Below, in pieces: positions 12,023-25,045 of a stretch of 64,000 bases of DNA. The first letter of the stretch is position 1; each line of letters starts with the position of its first letter. The notes beneath the pieces are model-generated. The model was not told the DNA's origin. It made no database searches and saw nothing but the letters and a program-made list of their open reading frames with translations. The stretch spans positions 4,086,501 to 4,150,500 of the forward strand of contig CP141146.1 of assembly GCA_035235625.1 (NCBI GenBank), in the 5' to 3' direction. The translations under genes were made by a program, and so were the position numbers. The stretch is from Saururus chinensis. Lineage: Eukaryota; Streptophyta; Magnoliopsida; Piperales; Saururaceae.

Positions 12023-15000
12023 ATGTTCGGGCGTGCACCAAAGAAAAGTGACAACACTAAGTACTATGAAGTTCTTGGCGTGCCCAAAAGTGCCAGCCAG
12101 GACGAACTGAAGAAAGCGTATAAGAAAGCTGCCATTAAAAATCACCCTGATAAGGGAGGAGACCCTGAGAAGGTTTGTCTTTAATGTTGTTCTGTGCATG
12201 TGATGGTGCATATTAGGATTCTGGTTCGATTTTCTGCAATTTTAATGTCTAGTAGATCCAATTAAGACTTTGAAGAGTGGTGATGAGTAATGCATGCACG
12301 ACGCATGCCACGATGCCCATGCGGGAGCCCATGCCCTCATGTAGGCTCCATGCCTTCATCGTGCCATGCATCACGTGTGTGTTTGTGGGCGTGAGTGTAC
12401 ATTGCATTTTCATTTCCAGAATGTATATTTCGCGTTGGCGTGCTGTTTGGCTGGTGGGGACCCTCATGACTGTAATAAAATATGTTCTGTTCGAATCTCT
12501 TTAAGAGTTCGAGCTGAGCTTGATATTCTAATCCTTTATTAATTCTTGTACGTGTTATAAACTGCTTTCTGCATCCATGAGCTCTGTGTACTTATATCTT
12601 GTACTGCATGTATAGTTTTGATGCTTTGAAACTGCATACATATATTTAATCTCTATATGTTGGGCAGTTTTTTATTTCAATTAAGTTTAATTTTCTATGA
12701 GGTTATTTAAAATCATATTTGAAGAATTTCCTATAAAATTTATAGGAAAGAACCGATTGTTTCCATCAAATTCTTTTAATCTTATACAGTCCTCTATTTG
12801 AGAGATGGTCTATTTTATTGATTTAATATTTTCTAGCGCTTCTTGTGTGAGGAATTTGTTAACCATGTTTTGAAAAAAATGGTGATAAAATTCCATTTAA
12901 TTTTTTTTGTTGTGCAAGTTGTGGTACATTTTTAATATAGGTATGAACGATACATTTCGACAGACTAGGAAACCATATTGGTGATGACATTTCATGAAGT
13001 TATCACTACCTTTTTTTATTGTATTTGTTCTTTGTTTTGAATAGTTCAAGGAGTTGGCCCAAGCGTATGAGATACTTTCAGATCCAGAGAAAAGAGATAT
13101 TTATGACCAGTATGGGGAAGATGCACTAAAAGAGGGAATGGGTGGAGGTGGTGGCTCTCACAGTCCTTTTGACATATTCGAATCTTTCTTTGGTGGAGGA
13201 GCCTTTGGTGGTGAGTTATTGGCATTACTAACTTTGCATTTTTAATTATCTATTAATTGCATTTGGATTGTTACTTGTTGAGTTGCCATCCTCACTAGTT
13301 ATGTGGTGTTGTTTAGGTGGTAGCTCAAGGGGAAGGAGGCAAAAGCGAGGTGAGGATGTTGTCCACACTCTTAAAGTCTCTCTCGAGGACTTGTATAATG
13401 GGACATCCAAGAAGCTGTCTCTATCAAGAAACGTGTTATGCTCGAAATGCAATGGGTATGTCCTTAGCTACTTTTCTGTGTTGCTTGTGTAACCTCCATA
13501 TTTTGCACTTTGCTTGTAATGGGCATGCCTAGCTAGATGTTAGTTAGTCGAATTGGTGAAAAGAAGATGAATATTGAAATATCTATTTTTTTTTAGTTTT
13601 TTATGTAATTTCTGAATTGGCTCTTAATAGTAGGAACACCTATCAAATCAGACCATGTCAAAAGCATGTAGGAGGTGGACGCAAGGAGGTCTGGTTTGGA
13701 GGAACGATAGCATTTTTATAGTTTAGTCACTATTTGTTTGGTCCAAAAAGAAAAAAATTGTTTCCACCATTTGATGATGCAAGAGAAAATTGGCAGAGGA
13801 AATTTAAAGTGTCAAAGTTATAAATATACAGATGATAGAAGTTTTGCACGCTAAAATCTGTAGTAAAGGGTTAAATGTTATTTAACTATTGCTTGAACCT
13901 ACCTGTAACTACCTTCTCATTATCTTTTTTTATCTTTATATAACCAAACAGATAAAAAGAATTAAAAACCTGTCTCTCGCTTTAGTCCCGATTTCCTTGT
14001 AATCAAACAAAGCTTTAAGAGCAAGTCTGATCTCAACGAAGCTGACTTGATCATTACTATGTTACATATGTTAGTCGGCCTGATGGTTGATAGACATATG
14101 TTCTTTTTTATCATACATCACCTGGGGAACAGCAGAAGATGCCCATACGAAGTAAAAGATGGACATTTGGTTTGTATTGAATATAACAAGGGCGATAACA
14201 GCTATACCTTTTCAGAAAGCGTCATTAGGTTGTTTGTAAATTACCTATTCAACTCTGATCTCATGAAAAACATTGTCGCTTCTCTATTTACATAATTTGT
14301 TGAGCCAAGTATCTAAATCAGTCATGTCTAGGTTTCTATTGTCTCTCTAATATAGCAAGTAGGTCATATTCAGATGAAAGGTATTTTTTGTGTTCTATTT
14401 TGTTTCAAAGAAAATTCCTACTGTTTCACTGAAATAATGTGTTATAGGTGTGTTGTTACTTCACTTGTGTATGGTTCTTTTGTGGAACAGTATGACGAAA
14501 AAAATACTTTTTAACATTCAGTTTTAGCAACATCCTTTTTTCCCCCTAAATTTTCATAGGAAGGGCTCAAAGAGCGGGGCTTCAGGAAGATGCTACAGTT
14601 GCCAGGGTACTGGTATGAAAGTCTCAACTAGGCAAATTGGGCCTGGCATGATACAGCAGATGCAGCATGTTTGTCCTGAGTGCAGGGGATCAGGTACTTG
14701 TGAAATAGTATTTATGCATAACTGCTTTTCCTATTAGTTTTTGTGTAGATGCAGCTTGTTTGCTGTAAATGCTGGTTGTCAGGTACATGAGTGTGGTCCT
14801 TATGTATGATTGTCCTTTTCAAAGCAGTCGGATTTGTATAGTTTTTGTTCTCTAAATTGAGTGCTTCTCCTAAATTCAGGGGAAGTTATTAGTGAGAGAG
14901 ACAAATGTACACAGTGCAAAGGAAACAAAGTTGCTCAGGAAAAGAAGGTGTTGGAAGTTCATGTTGAGAAGGGAATGCAACATGGCCAGAAAATTGTGTT

Positions 15001-15803
15001 TGAGGGGGAAGCTGATGAAGCAGTAAGCACATCCATATCTTTTTTTTATTTTTTTATTTCGTGTGTTGATCTTTTTTAGCTCATACATCGAGCTTCAAAT
15101 TTGATTTCTTAATTGTCTCGTGTCATCATACTACTGTTGTTTTTTGACTGACACATGTATGCTACTGTTTTGCAGCCGGATACTGTAACTGGGGACATTG
15201 TATTCTTGTTGCAACAGAAGGAGCATCCTAAGTTTAAACGCAAATATGATGATCTGTACGTAGATCACACACTCAGCTTGACGGAGGCCCTGTGTGGATT
15301 CCAGTTTGTATTAACTCATCTTGACAGCAGGCAACTTCTTGTCAAGTCAAATCCTGGTGAAATTATCAAGCCTGGTATGTTTGCTGCAATAATCTAGGAG
15401 TCGTCTTTTCTTAAATTATTAATTTGTCTTGAAAGATTCTATCGAGCAATTATTTACTGATTGAAACCAAATTTTATCAGGACAATACAAGGCAATTAAT
15501 GATGAAGGGATGCCGCACCAACAGAGACCGTTCATGAAGGGCCGCTTATATATTCAGTTCAATGTGGAGTTCCCTGATTCAGGTGTTCTTTCTCTCGATC
15601 AGTGTCGTATGCTTGAAAAGGTCTTACCCCCCAAACTAGGCACACATGTCACTGACATGGAACTTGAGGAGTGCGAGGAGACTTCTTTACATGATGTGAA
15701 CATTGAGGAGGAGATGAGGAGGAAGCAGCACCAGCAGCAACATGAAGCATATGATGAGGATGATGAGTCGTCTGCCCCGCGGGTGCAGTGCGCCCAACAG
15801 TAG
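12023..15803 (+). CDS. Type I DnaJ (Hsp40) co-chaperone, plant J2/J3 (ANJ1) type
   Basis: Seven coding exons: 12023-12172, 13045-13210, 13317-13455, 14560-14693, 14880-15022, 15176-15374, 15481-15803 (1254 nt, 417 aa), all GT-AG with consistent phases. The protein stimulates Hsp70 ATPase and delivers clients. Domains: J domain from about residue 13 with the HPD triad at 41-43; a Gly/Phe-rich linker (about 81-111); a zinc finger with four CXXC pairs at 147/150, 163/166, 190/193 and 206/209; a C-terminal substrate-binding region; an acidic, Gln-rich tail; and the final residues CAQQ, a CaaX box for farnesylation that tethers plant J3 proteins to membranes. Length matches the family. The ATG is the first in frame and is followed by the family signature [20 protein letters not shown]. 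Confidence 0.97.
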
Positions 15804-16323
15804 AGTACCCGTCTATCTGCCAGTGGACTGCTATACTACTATTGTTTTCTGTTATATGGGTGGTGAAACTTGTGCCGTTTGACGGTTTCTTGCTGTTTTA
15901 TAAACTGCAGAAATTGAGATACTCAATTACTCATGTTTAGCTCTTGCAATGCAATGAATTTACGGTTTATAATCCTTCTTAACTCATGTTTAACTAGACT
16001 AGCCCCCATCTCGTGTAAAGTAATTGAAATATAACCAGTTTTGCTTTAAATTTGCATGTGGATGGACTTATTCCAGTGCGCATCCATGAATTGTAAATGA
16101 AAATAGGTTATGCCGTTCGTGGAATGTGAAGCACAAGAAAAGTCTTGGCAGTGAAGATGGCGCATGCCTTGAGAACTAATATACCATTCCTAATTCGTAT
16201 GTAAATTCTTTAGCGGTTGGTTTACAAGCGACCGTCTTGGATTGCCCTTAAGTATATGAAGCAGGATGATTTGATCTGTCCACGACGTTAAACTTACCTC
16301 CTTACTCAATTATGGCTGCTTTT
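15804..16323 (+). other. 3' UTR of the DnaJ gene and spacer up to element G
   Basis: The 3' UTR is AT-rich, with weak AATGAA-type signals near 15954. The spacer runs to the CTTTT target site where element G inserted. No other gene is seen. Confidence 0.5.
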
Positions 16324-16663
16324 TGTTATGTCCCGTAATAATGTGTAAGTTAGGATACTCCTAATAAAATTATTTGATTTTGAGTTGTATTAGGCTTTGT
16401 TACAGTTTAATTAAAATTAGTTATAATTATAAATGTAGCAAGATGGCTTTTTCTCTATGTAGCTTAATAAATTAGGGCAGCCTTGCCCTAATCTCTATCT
16501 TTCTCCATCTCTCTCCCTGACCCTTCTCCTCCTGTGATCACACTTCTCCTCCTGTGATCACACTTGCTTTTAGGAAGTGCGCCCCTTTCTTCTCTCTGTC
16601 TTCTTCTTCTCTACCTCTCTTCTATCTTATTCCTCCCTTTTCCTTTATGTATAGATTTTATCA
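16324..16663 (+). repeat. 5' LTR of element G
   Basis: The LTR is 340 bases, TG...CA. It holds a short internal duplication, CTTCTCCTCCTGTGATCACA, repeated in tandem near 16525-16565 but present once in the 3' LTR. Confidence 0.9.
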
Positions 16664-16666
16664 ATT

Positions 16667-16679
16667 TGGTATTGGAGCC
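16667..16679 (+). other. Primer-binding site of element G
   Basis: TGGTATTGGAGCC lies three bases beyond the 5' LTR. The canonical plant initiator-Met site starts TGGTATCAGAGC, so the core carries two changes. Confidence 0.7.
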
Positions 16680-17599
16680 TTCCTCCATGGCGAACGATAG
16701 TCTATGAGAGACGAAACCAAACATCCAGCCCAGAAAATGCCATGGCGGAATTAGTTCCGCCCACCACCAACCAAATTGCTGCTGTCCTCTCTTTTGCTGC
16801 CACTGGACAGCCTAGCGATGCACTGACAAAAATAGTTCTGCCCGCCGCTGCCTCTGATTCCGCCGTCACTAGCCAGCCAGCAGCTGCAACTAGATTCTCT
16901 CTGCTCTTCAAGTCCACACAATAGAGTCACAACGAATTTTTCTCTAGGAACTGATTGCAGACCTTCGATCACAACGAACCGCCAGCAAGCGATGCTGGAC
17001 CAAATCCGGAAGGACCAAATATAGCTCGGCAATCTCTTGCTTGTGTATTGTTTTCCTTTAAATAGGGTTTTTACATTTACATTAATCCAAGGATTTGAAT
17101 CCCAAAAAATAATTTAGTTTCTATACATAAGAATATATGAATCAATTTAGAATAAGAAAGGAAAGTAGAATATATGAATCAATTAATGACAAAAAAGAAA
17201 AGTATTCAAATTTGGACGCTACACCAAATCATAGGCTGTCATAGTCTGCCTCACACAAGAGGCCTCTTTGGTCACTTTTATAGCGAGTTTGATATTCGCC
17301 CCGCCTCTGGTCGCGCTGCCTCCACCTCTAATAGTCTATCCCCATGGAAAAGGGATACTCTAGCGACCCTCTACATCTCTAATTCACCTTGGGTCAGATC
17401 GTTCCGCACCATCCACCTCTTCGCAGTCCTCCACCAATGACGGAAGGGTTCCGCTTGCCGCCAGGGCAAGTCGCACACAGTCCAACTTAGCAGTAGGCTA
17501 TAAACCGCCCCCAATTCCTTAATAACATGACAATGATATTTATTCCGACGAAGCAGTGGATGAAGGTATATATGGACCGGCTCTTAAGGCAAGCACAGT

Positions 17600-18730
17600 A
17601 AGCCTTAATTTTTTGGAGTATTCAGGAGAGGACAACCTCAATGAGTGGGTTTTGCGAGCAGAGCGTTTCTTTTAATACTAGCAGGTACTTTTGGCTTCCT
17701 TCCACCTCAAGGGGGATGCCTTGGTGTGGCTTCAGCAACTCGAGCAGCATGAGGGGGCTATCACATGGGAGTATTTGGTAGCGGAACTAAGCACCTGTTT
17801 TGGTCTAAACGAGTATGAGGATTTTGACTCCCGCTTGCATAACCTTTGCCAAACCTCTTCTATTCGAGCCTATCAGATAGACTTTGCGCGGCTAGCCACA
17901 TGAGTTGAATGGACACCTTCAACCTTCCTTTCTAAATTTGTGAGTGGGCTGCAAGAGGACATCTAGGCTAAAGTATGATAGTTTGAACCAGCCAACCTCC
18001 AATAGGACATCTGCCTATCAAGTATCCAATAGGAGTGTCTCCAACATCTACATAAGGGCGGCCATAATTGACTAGTGACACGGACTAATCCTACTTCACC
18101 AGCGTCGACCTCTGGACAAGTGCGGCGCCTTACCCTTGCTCAGATGGAGGATCACTGCTCTTGTGGCCTCTATTTTAATTGTGATGAGCATTTTGTACCG
18201 GGTCATAAATGCAAGCGTCTGGGTTCTATTTTGATAATGGAAGAGGGTATGGACATAGGTGATAATTCCTTGTATGAAGAGCTAGAGGGTGTTCTCAAGA
18301 TCTCCATGTATGCATTCGATAGATCTTATGAACCATGTACATTTCAAGTAGATGGGTTTATCAAATAGCAAATGGTCTCCATTTTCATTGACATCGGTAG
18401 CACTCATAACTTCATTAATGACTGGGTGGCTCGTAAGTTAGGGTGTTCCATTCATCCATCCACCGCCTTTGATTTGCTCATTAGTAGTGAGCAATACTTA
18501 CAGAGCAGTGGTGTATGCCCCTCCATTCCTGTGGTGATCCAAGTTCATATCTTTCATATTGATTTGTTTCTGCTTCCTATCAAGGGGGGGCTGATATTGT
18601 GCTTGGTGTATAATGGCTCTGGGACCTCGGACTCATTACTTGGGATTTCAAACACCTACATATGGATTTCTTCTATGTTGATATACAAGTTCAGCTATGT
18701 GGGCAACAACCAGGTACCCTTCACTTAGTT
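17600..18730 (+). pseudogene. gag and protease remnant of element G
   Basis: The segment ASFHLKGDALVWLQQLEQ (17694-17747) is a typical retrotransposon gag motif. It is followed by a degenerate Cys/His knuckle CSCGLYFNCDEHFVPGHKCK (18153-18212) and an aspartic-protease motif FIDIGSTHNFIND (18384-18422), in which the usual DTG has become DIG. Stops occur at 17656, 17901, 18366 and elsewhere. The DTG change alone should abolish protease activity. Confidence 0.8.
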
Positions 18731-18769
18731 AAGCCTGTGAATTCTCTTTTAAATTTACTCAGCTAGCGG

Positions 18770-20733
18770 GGTGTCTACAGATCCTTCTAAGATTGTGGCC
18801 ATTACAAATTAGCCAACTCCATCTACGGTTCGTGCACTTCGGAGGTTTTTGGGCTTGACTGGATATTATAGGTGTTTTATCAAGAATTATGGAAGATTAG
18901 CAGCACCTCTCACAACCCTCCTTAAAAAGGGATTTTTCAGTGGAACTCAGAGGCCCTGACATTTTTTATACCCTTAAGCTAGTCATGCCATCATTGTCAA
19001 TACTTGCTTTACTTGACTTTTCTCAGCCTTTTGTGGTTGATAGTGATGCTTCTTTACAGGGTGGATGACCCATTGTTTATTTTTCTAAGGCTATCTTGGG
19101 GCATACCTCACAACTTTTTACCTATGAATTAGAGATGTTAGTCATTGTTCATGCAATTCCAAAGTGGAGGCCTTATCTCTTAGGGCACAAATTCTTAATC
19201 CGGATGGATCATCACAACCTGTGCTATTTTTTAGATCAATGAACTGTATCTTCTTCTCAACAAAGATGTGTCCAAGCTCCTAGGGTATGATTATGACTTG
19301 GTTTATTAAAAAAGGAAGTAACAACTAGGTTACAGATGCACTGTCCACAATGTCCATGCCAACCTTTCCATTCTTGGCATACTTGATCATTTCATACAAG
19401 CACAACACAGAGAGTGCCACCCTCATCTCTCAACTATGTGCTGATCCATTGTACTCACCTCCTTTTGTTTTGCAGGGTGATTTGCTCCTATGGCATGACT
19501 GCTTATGGGTTCCCCCTATTCCCCAACTACGGAAACAACTCCTCCATCACTTCCACTCTTCTCCTATTGCAGGCTACGAAGAACAATTTCAAACCTAAAA
19601 GAGGATTTCTCAGAGATGTTATTGGTGTGGCCTCAAGAAGGATGTTCATGATTTGTTACTTCTTGTAATGTTTGTCAACGAGCAAAGACCTTCACTTCCT
19701 CACCCCCGGGGTTGCTCTAGTCTCTTCCTATCTCAGTGAATATTTGAGAAGATATTTCCATGGACTTCATTGAGGGATTACCCTTGGTACAAGGCAAAAA
19801 TGTTATTTTTGTAGTCATTGATCCCCTGCCCATGTTTTTGTGAGAGATGTTGCCAAACTACATGGCATGCCACATTTTATCGTCTTAGATTGAGATTCGG
19901 TTTTCCTTTCCAAATTTTGGAGTAGTTTCTTTGAGCTACAGGGCATTACTTTGAAGATGAGCACAACTTACCATCCTCAAATAGATGGCTAGATGGATGT
20001 CCTTAATCGCTGCCTTGAGCAATATTTGCACTATTTTGTAGGTGATCACCCCTGACGTTATCTTGCACTTCTACCATAGGCTGAATGGTCATTCAACACA
20101 ACTTACCAGACAACGGTTGGCTTTACACCATTTCAAGTTGTTTATGGGCTGCCTCCTCCTACCATTTTCTCCTATGAGCCACATTGTTCAGCTGTGGGAG
20201 CTATTGATTAGTCATTACAAGAGCGGGATGAAGTCCTTCATATTCTCAAGCTGAATTCAAGGCTGCCCAAAATAGAATGAAGTAGGTTTATGACCGCCGC
20301 CGTACTGACAGGGAGTTCATAGTTGGTGATTGGGTGTACATTCGGCTTCAGCCTTATCGTCAAGTATATGTCCATTCAACAAACAATAACAATATCCTAC
20401 CTCATTTCCATGGTCCTAGCTTGATTACCAAATAAGTGGGAAATGTGGCCTACAAGCTCCAACTACCGCCTACTGCCCCCATTCACCCGGTATTCCATGT
20501 CTCCCATCTTTTTTGGTTCGTGGGGGGTCCAACTATTATTACTCCTTCCATTTAGCCATCTTCCCCACTTTTGGATGCTCCACCATATTTATTTCCAGCT
20601 TCCATTCGGAATACTCGGTGCATCTGGCATAATGGTCACAGCGTTACCAAGTCCTTGTCACTTGGTGGGATCAGCCTTTAGAGGAAGCCACTTGGATCCT
20701 TGAAGATGATTTTGTTGGTCAGTTTCCTAACTG
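18770..20733 (+). pseudogene. pol remnant of element G: RT C-terminus, RNase H, integrase, chromodomain-like tail
   Basis: Similarity resumes at RT residues equivalent to the thumb, [20 protein letters not shown] (18839-18898), followed by RNase H with FVVDSDASLQGG near 19030. The integrase core carries TTYHPQ-like sequence near 19966, and a chromodomain-like segment is at about 20640-20730. The catalytic palm of RT (the YVDD box) is missing between protease and thumb, so about 500 bases were deleted. Multiple stops and frameshifts are present. Confidence 0.8.
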
Positions 20734-20772
20734 AACTCCTTTAGGATAAGTCATTTTTCAAGGGTGGTGGGA

Positions 20773-21134
20773 TGTTATGTCCCGTAATAATGTGTAGGTT
20801 AGGATAGGCAATTATTTGATTTGAGTTGTAGTAGGCTTAGCTTCGGTTTAATTAGAATTAGTTATAACTATGTTTATGTAGCCAGATGGCTTTTCCTATG
20901 TTGCCCAATGGATTAGGGCAACCTATTTATGCAATTTCTATTGTAATCAGGAACTAATAAGTGATTAATTGTTGTAATCTTTATCTTTCTCCATCTCTTT
21001 CCCCGACCCATTCTCCTGTGATTGCACTTGCTTCCAGCAAGTGTGCCCCTTTCTTCTCTCTCAGTCTTCCTCTTGTCTACCTCTCTTCCCTCTTACTCAT
21101 CCCTTCTCTTTTCTTTACTGCATATATCTTATCA
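20773..21134 (+). repeat. 3' LTR of element G
   Basis: The LTR is 362 bases, TG...CA. It is longer than the 5' LTR through an insertion near 20925-20975 (ATTTATGCAATTTCTATTG...) and differs at many positions, so the insertion is old. Confidence 0.9.
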
Positions 21135-21139
21135 CTTTC

Positions 21140-21302
21140 TATGGAGGAAATAAGCCGAGGATACATATCTATCATGGGAGAATTCTTACCAACCTTATTT
21201 AGAGAACCTATTTGGGAAGCCACTGCATCAGGAATATTTTCTACAGCTTTATACATCCTCATTACTCCCTTGATAATTCAAATCACCAATCCTTTTGGTT
21301 GA
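21140..21302 (+). CDS. Unidentified short open frame beside element G
   Basis: An ATG at 21140 opens a 53-codon frame, MEEISRGYISIMGEFLPTLF... ending ...ITNPFG and a stop at 21300-21302. It is moderately hydrophobic in its second half (one possible membrane segment) and its codon use is less random than in surrounding debris. It begins one base after the target duplication of element G, so the insertion may have split an older sequence. I do not recognise the protein. It may be a gene fragment, an exon or chance. Confidence 0.25.
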
Positions 21303-22479
21303 AACTTTGGCATATGCACTGTATACCTGGAAATCGATTCTTTTTACCTATGTGGAAGGACCTAAATAATGAAATTTGTACATTTTATCTGCTGCATCAC
21401 AGACTTAAGGCCCCCTTGATTAAACTCTTAACTTGTATGATGCCACCAAAGAGAAGATGGGCACAAACAACCTGTCGCCTTGAAATATGACTTACCTCAT
21501 ACATATATCATTGACTTTTCTATTACTCAACTTCTCCAAGCAAATGCAAGCAGCCTAAACATAATCTTTTGCAGCTGCTAATAAGCCCTAACACAATTTG
21601 ATTAATATGTTCACATGCTAACCTATGCAATCCATGTCACTTAAGAGGTATATTGTCTTTAAATTTTTTATGTTAGTCATTTGTTACAAAAATATGGAAA
21701 GGCTAATTCGGGAAGGGGGTTGAACCTCGAAGGAGAATTGGCAACAAAGATCATTTTTATTTATTCAAAGCTCATGAACCCCTCTACATTGTTAGGATTG
21801 ATCGCTTTCAAGCAAAAAAAAATAACATAGATCATTTTTATTTATTCAAGAAACCAACTTCCCCCCCCCCCCAAAGAACAATTTTGAAAATTAAGAGGAA
21901 AAAATAATAATTCTTTACGGATCAGCGGAGGAGCTAGTGGAGGGAAAGGGTGTAGGCATGAAGTTGCGATCCTGTAGCCGGAGGAGGGGCAGTCAATATA
22001 TTCGTCCATCTCGCTCGTTACCACGTTCAACTGGATTTGCATCATTGCAAGCTAGGTTTGGGCGTCGGCCTCCCATTCTAGCTTCTGAGCATTCGACGGG
22101 AATGAAGGGTCGTTGAGTTGGGGTCCTCAAATCTCTCCACCAGGGGATGTTTGAATGGCTTCCGGCCAGTCGCCTACTCTATCCTAATCATGACCCACCA
22201 TCCTAGGCTTCTACTCGGATCTGGTTGCTCCTAGACGTAGAAGCCACAGAAAGCACGTGGGATGGGGGTGCTTGCTCGGGCTGAGTAGCATTGAAGGTGG
22301 GAGGGTGTCGGAGAGGAAGCGACGAAGGGAGGGAGGCAATGGCGAGGGGAGAGGATGTTGGATAGTTAGAGATGAAACAAGGAAAGGGATCGTGTATGTG
22401 TTGCCACTTCACCCACAACATAAGCATGTGAGTTTGTACGTGAAATGCAGTGAGAGAACAAGCATCACGAAAATGACTT
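21303..22479. other. Repeat-derived region without a recognised gene
   Basis: The first part is AT-rich. A G/C-rich block at 21900-22450 includes a run of about 14 C at 21858-21872. Short frames on both strands here are not recognisable. It ends where similarity to the LTR of element E begins. Confidence 0.4.
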
Positions 22480-23747
22480 ATAGGTGAATATTACATGTTT
22501 AACTGTGAATAATAGATCATGTGTTGTAGATTTTTGGATTAGCGGCATCGAAGGTTTATCAAATTGGTTTACGTCTAAAATATGAGTTTTATGTTCATTG
22601 GATGAGGTTTTATATTCCTTTGATAACAAGTTTCTTCCCCGAGTGAGAAGAATAAAATGCTATAATGAGTTAAATTGATGAGTCTTTCTATACCTTAGAA
22701 TCCAGACTGGTTTGTTCGTATGCACTGGCTTACCAGGGGTAATTTCCCCTTTAGGGATTTACCCAAGCTGCTTTAGTTTTTCTTTCAGGGGTTTAGACTT
22801 CCTTTTACAATTTTTAGGGTGAGCAAATTTTCTTGTACTTCATCAGGGATAAGAAATATTTTTTTCTCTATTATGAGATAATCACTAGATTACTTATGTA
22901 TGTGTATCAATTATAATGCTTATTGACATAGGTTGTGTTGGGATAATGATGCTTTTATTTACATATGATGCATACGTCATGATTACACTTGAACATGCAG
23001 GATGAAATGTGGTTTAATACACTTAATTATGCAAGGTGAATGTGAATGTTGATACTTGATTTATGCAGGATATGAATGAATCATGAAACTTAAATGATTG
23101 CACAGGTTGTGCATGTGTATGATGAATTTTCAATGAGCCTATGATGAATAGGTGGTGTAAATGTGAATATGGAATGTGATTAACTCATGATGCACAAGTG
23201 TAGATAATATATATGTTATGTTTGTTTAAATTAATTTATATGGGAAGAATGTATGTGGCGTTATCATGAGCTTATATTTCGTTTTAAAACCCTTATTGAG
23301 CTGAGTTCACCCCTCTTTTGTTTGTAGTTTTGTTTTGGGGTTGTATGTTATGTCATGCAGGTGCTTTGGATAAATTGTATCATGAGCTCAATGACGAGTA
23401 GATACGCATATGAGAAATGAGGTACTTTGCCATATTTAAACTTATGTCAGCATTATGTTGATGTTGGAACATATTACTTTCATGTTATAAATAACATGTG
23501 ATGGCTTTAAACATGATGTATCCTTAGGGCTTGTGACTATTTGCTTTATATATTGTGTGTAGGTGTGATGATGACCTAAGTGAAACTTAACCTTTATCTC
23601 TTTTTTATTCCATTATTTGCTTTTACACAAAGGGCATGTGTTGTATACTTCGATAAGAACCCTTTTGGGTTAGTCTTTTGCTTTGTAGTACACTGTCTCA
23701 TCACCCTAGACTAGGTTTAGGTCAAAGGGGGGGTGTGGTGGGACATT
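22480..23747 (+). mobile_element. Element F: 3' part of an LTR related to element E
   Basis: This aligns with the 3' third of the E LTR (32480-34014). Landmarks are TTCTTCCCCGAGTGAGAAGA (22630) versus TTCCTCCCCGGGTTGAGAAG, the GGGGTTGTATGTTATGTCATG block (23337) versus GGGGCTGCATGATGCGACATG, and the terminal GGGACATTGA versus GGGCATGATA. The upstream two thirds of the LTR are missing. It is followed directly by copia-type sequence. Confidence 0.7.
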
Positions 23748-25045
23748 GAAACATGTTGTCGACTTGAAAAAGAATATGATCTCCTTGGGAGCATTAGATG
23801 CAATGGCTACAAATTTAATGCAACATGTGGTGTTAAAAGTTATAAAAGGGGTGATGGTGATGATGTAGGGTCAAAAGGTAGGAAATCTATACAAATTAAT
23901 GAGTATGGTGGAGCTATTATGACTACTCCTATAGAATGCAATTGTGATGACACATATTTGTGGCATATATGATTGGGGCATATGAGTGAAAGAGGTATAT
24001 AAGAACCTCACAAAAGAAATTTTTTTGAAATGTGTCAAACATTGCTAATTAGGTTTATATAAATATTATTTATATGGAAAACAATGTAAGGTGAGAGTCC
24101 ACACAGAGAAACATACAAATAAGGATGTGTTAAAGTATGTCCACGTAGATATTTGGGGGTCAACTTCAACACCATATAAATTAAGGCTAAATACTTTATG
24201 ACTTATTAATGACTACTAAGGAAAATGTGTATGTGTATTTTATGAAATAGAAATAAGTGATGTTCATGAAGTTTAAGTAGTTGAAGGTCCATGTTGAAAA
24301 GTAGACATAATAATAGGTAAGACAATGGGTTGAATATAATTCTAAAGATTTTGTCAATTATTACAAGAATTAATGGAACCCCACAACAAAATGGAATAGC
24401 AAAAAAGGATGAACAAGTCACTCTTGGAAAGGGAAAAGAGCACAAGGTTGAACACAAATCTTTCTAAGGAGTTTTAGGCTAAAGCAGTTAATATGGCGTG
24501 CCACGTCATAAATAGGTCACACTGTATTCAGCTATTGACTTGAAGGTGCATGAGTAGATATAGACTAAAAATCCTCTAGATTACTTCACTTTTATAATTT
24601 TTGAGTGTCTTGCATATATCCATATTCAAAGCATGCAATGAAGTAAACTTGATTCTAAGTATGAAAAAATATATTTTTCTTGAGTATGATAAAGGAAAGG
24701 AGTGATATAAACTTTAGGATCAAGAGACAAAGAAAATAATCTTCAATATGGATGTAGTATTTGATGAGGTCCACATGTTAAGCAGACAGGATGGTGAAAA
24801 TGTGCAACAAAATTGTTAGCAACAAAGGGGTTATGGAGATGCCCAAAGGGAATATAGAGGCAAGCGACAATGTTTCAAATAGGTGATGATTAACATCATG
24901 AGCCTTATAGTATGACAAAAGGAAGAACAAAGTGAAACACAAACACAACAGTGAGGCATGACTTCTTTTGCTTTATTGACTCACAATAGAGATCCATCTT
25001 TTTTTCAGGATGTTATAAAATCTAAAGACATTGACAAGTGCATGA
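23748..25045 (+). pseudogene. Ty1/copia pol remnant (integrase into early RT)
   Basis: Translated pieces match the copia order. A GAG-pre-integrase segment around DDTYLWHI and GHMSERG lies near 23950-24000. The integrase C-terminal motif GTPQQNGIAK is at about 24371-24402. After it come the NRSHTVFSYDLKVHE and FECLAYIHI segments (24500-24620), then KGKE-YKL and DVVFDEVHM (24690-24780), and finally the RT start DPSFFQDVIKSKDIDKCM (24990-25043). Stops and frameshifts are frequent throughout, and most of RT and RNase H is absent. Confidence 0.75.

Larger units (their letters stand above)
16324..21134 (+). mobile_element. Element G: complete but decayed Ty3/gypsy retrotransposon (chromovirus type)
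   Basis: The element is bounded by two LTRs (16324-16663 and 20773-21134), both beginning TGTTATGTCCCG and ending TTATCA. It is flanked by CTTTT at 16319-16323 and CTTTC at 21135-21139, a 5-bp target duplication with one change. Downstream of the 5' LTR is a primer site TGGTATTGGAGCC, matching initiator tRNA-Met except for two bases. Upstream of the 3' LTR is a purine run, AAGGGTGGTGGGA. Inside are gag, a CCHC-like knuckle, protease, partial RT, RNase H, integrase and a chromodomain-like EEATWILEDDF tail, all with many stops. It sits in the + orientation, 520 bases after the DnaJ gene. Confidence 0.92.
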
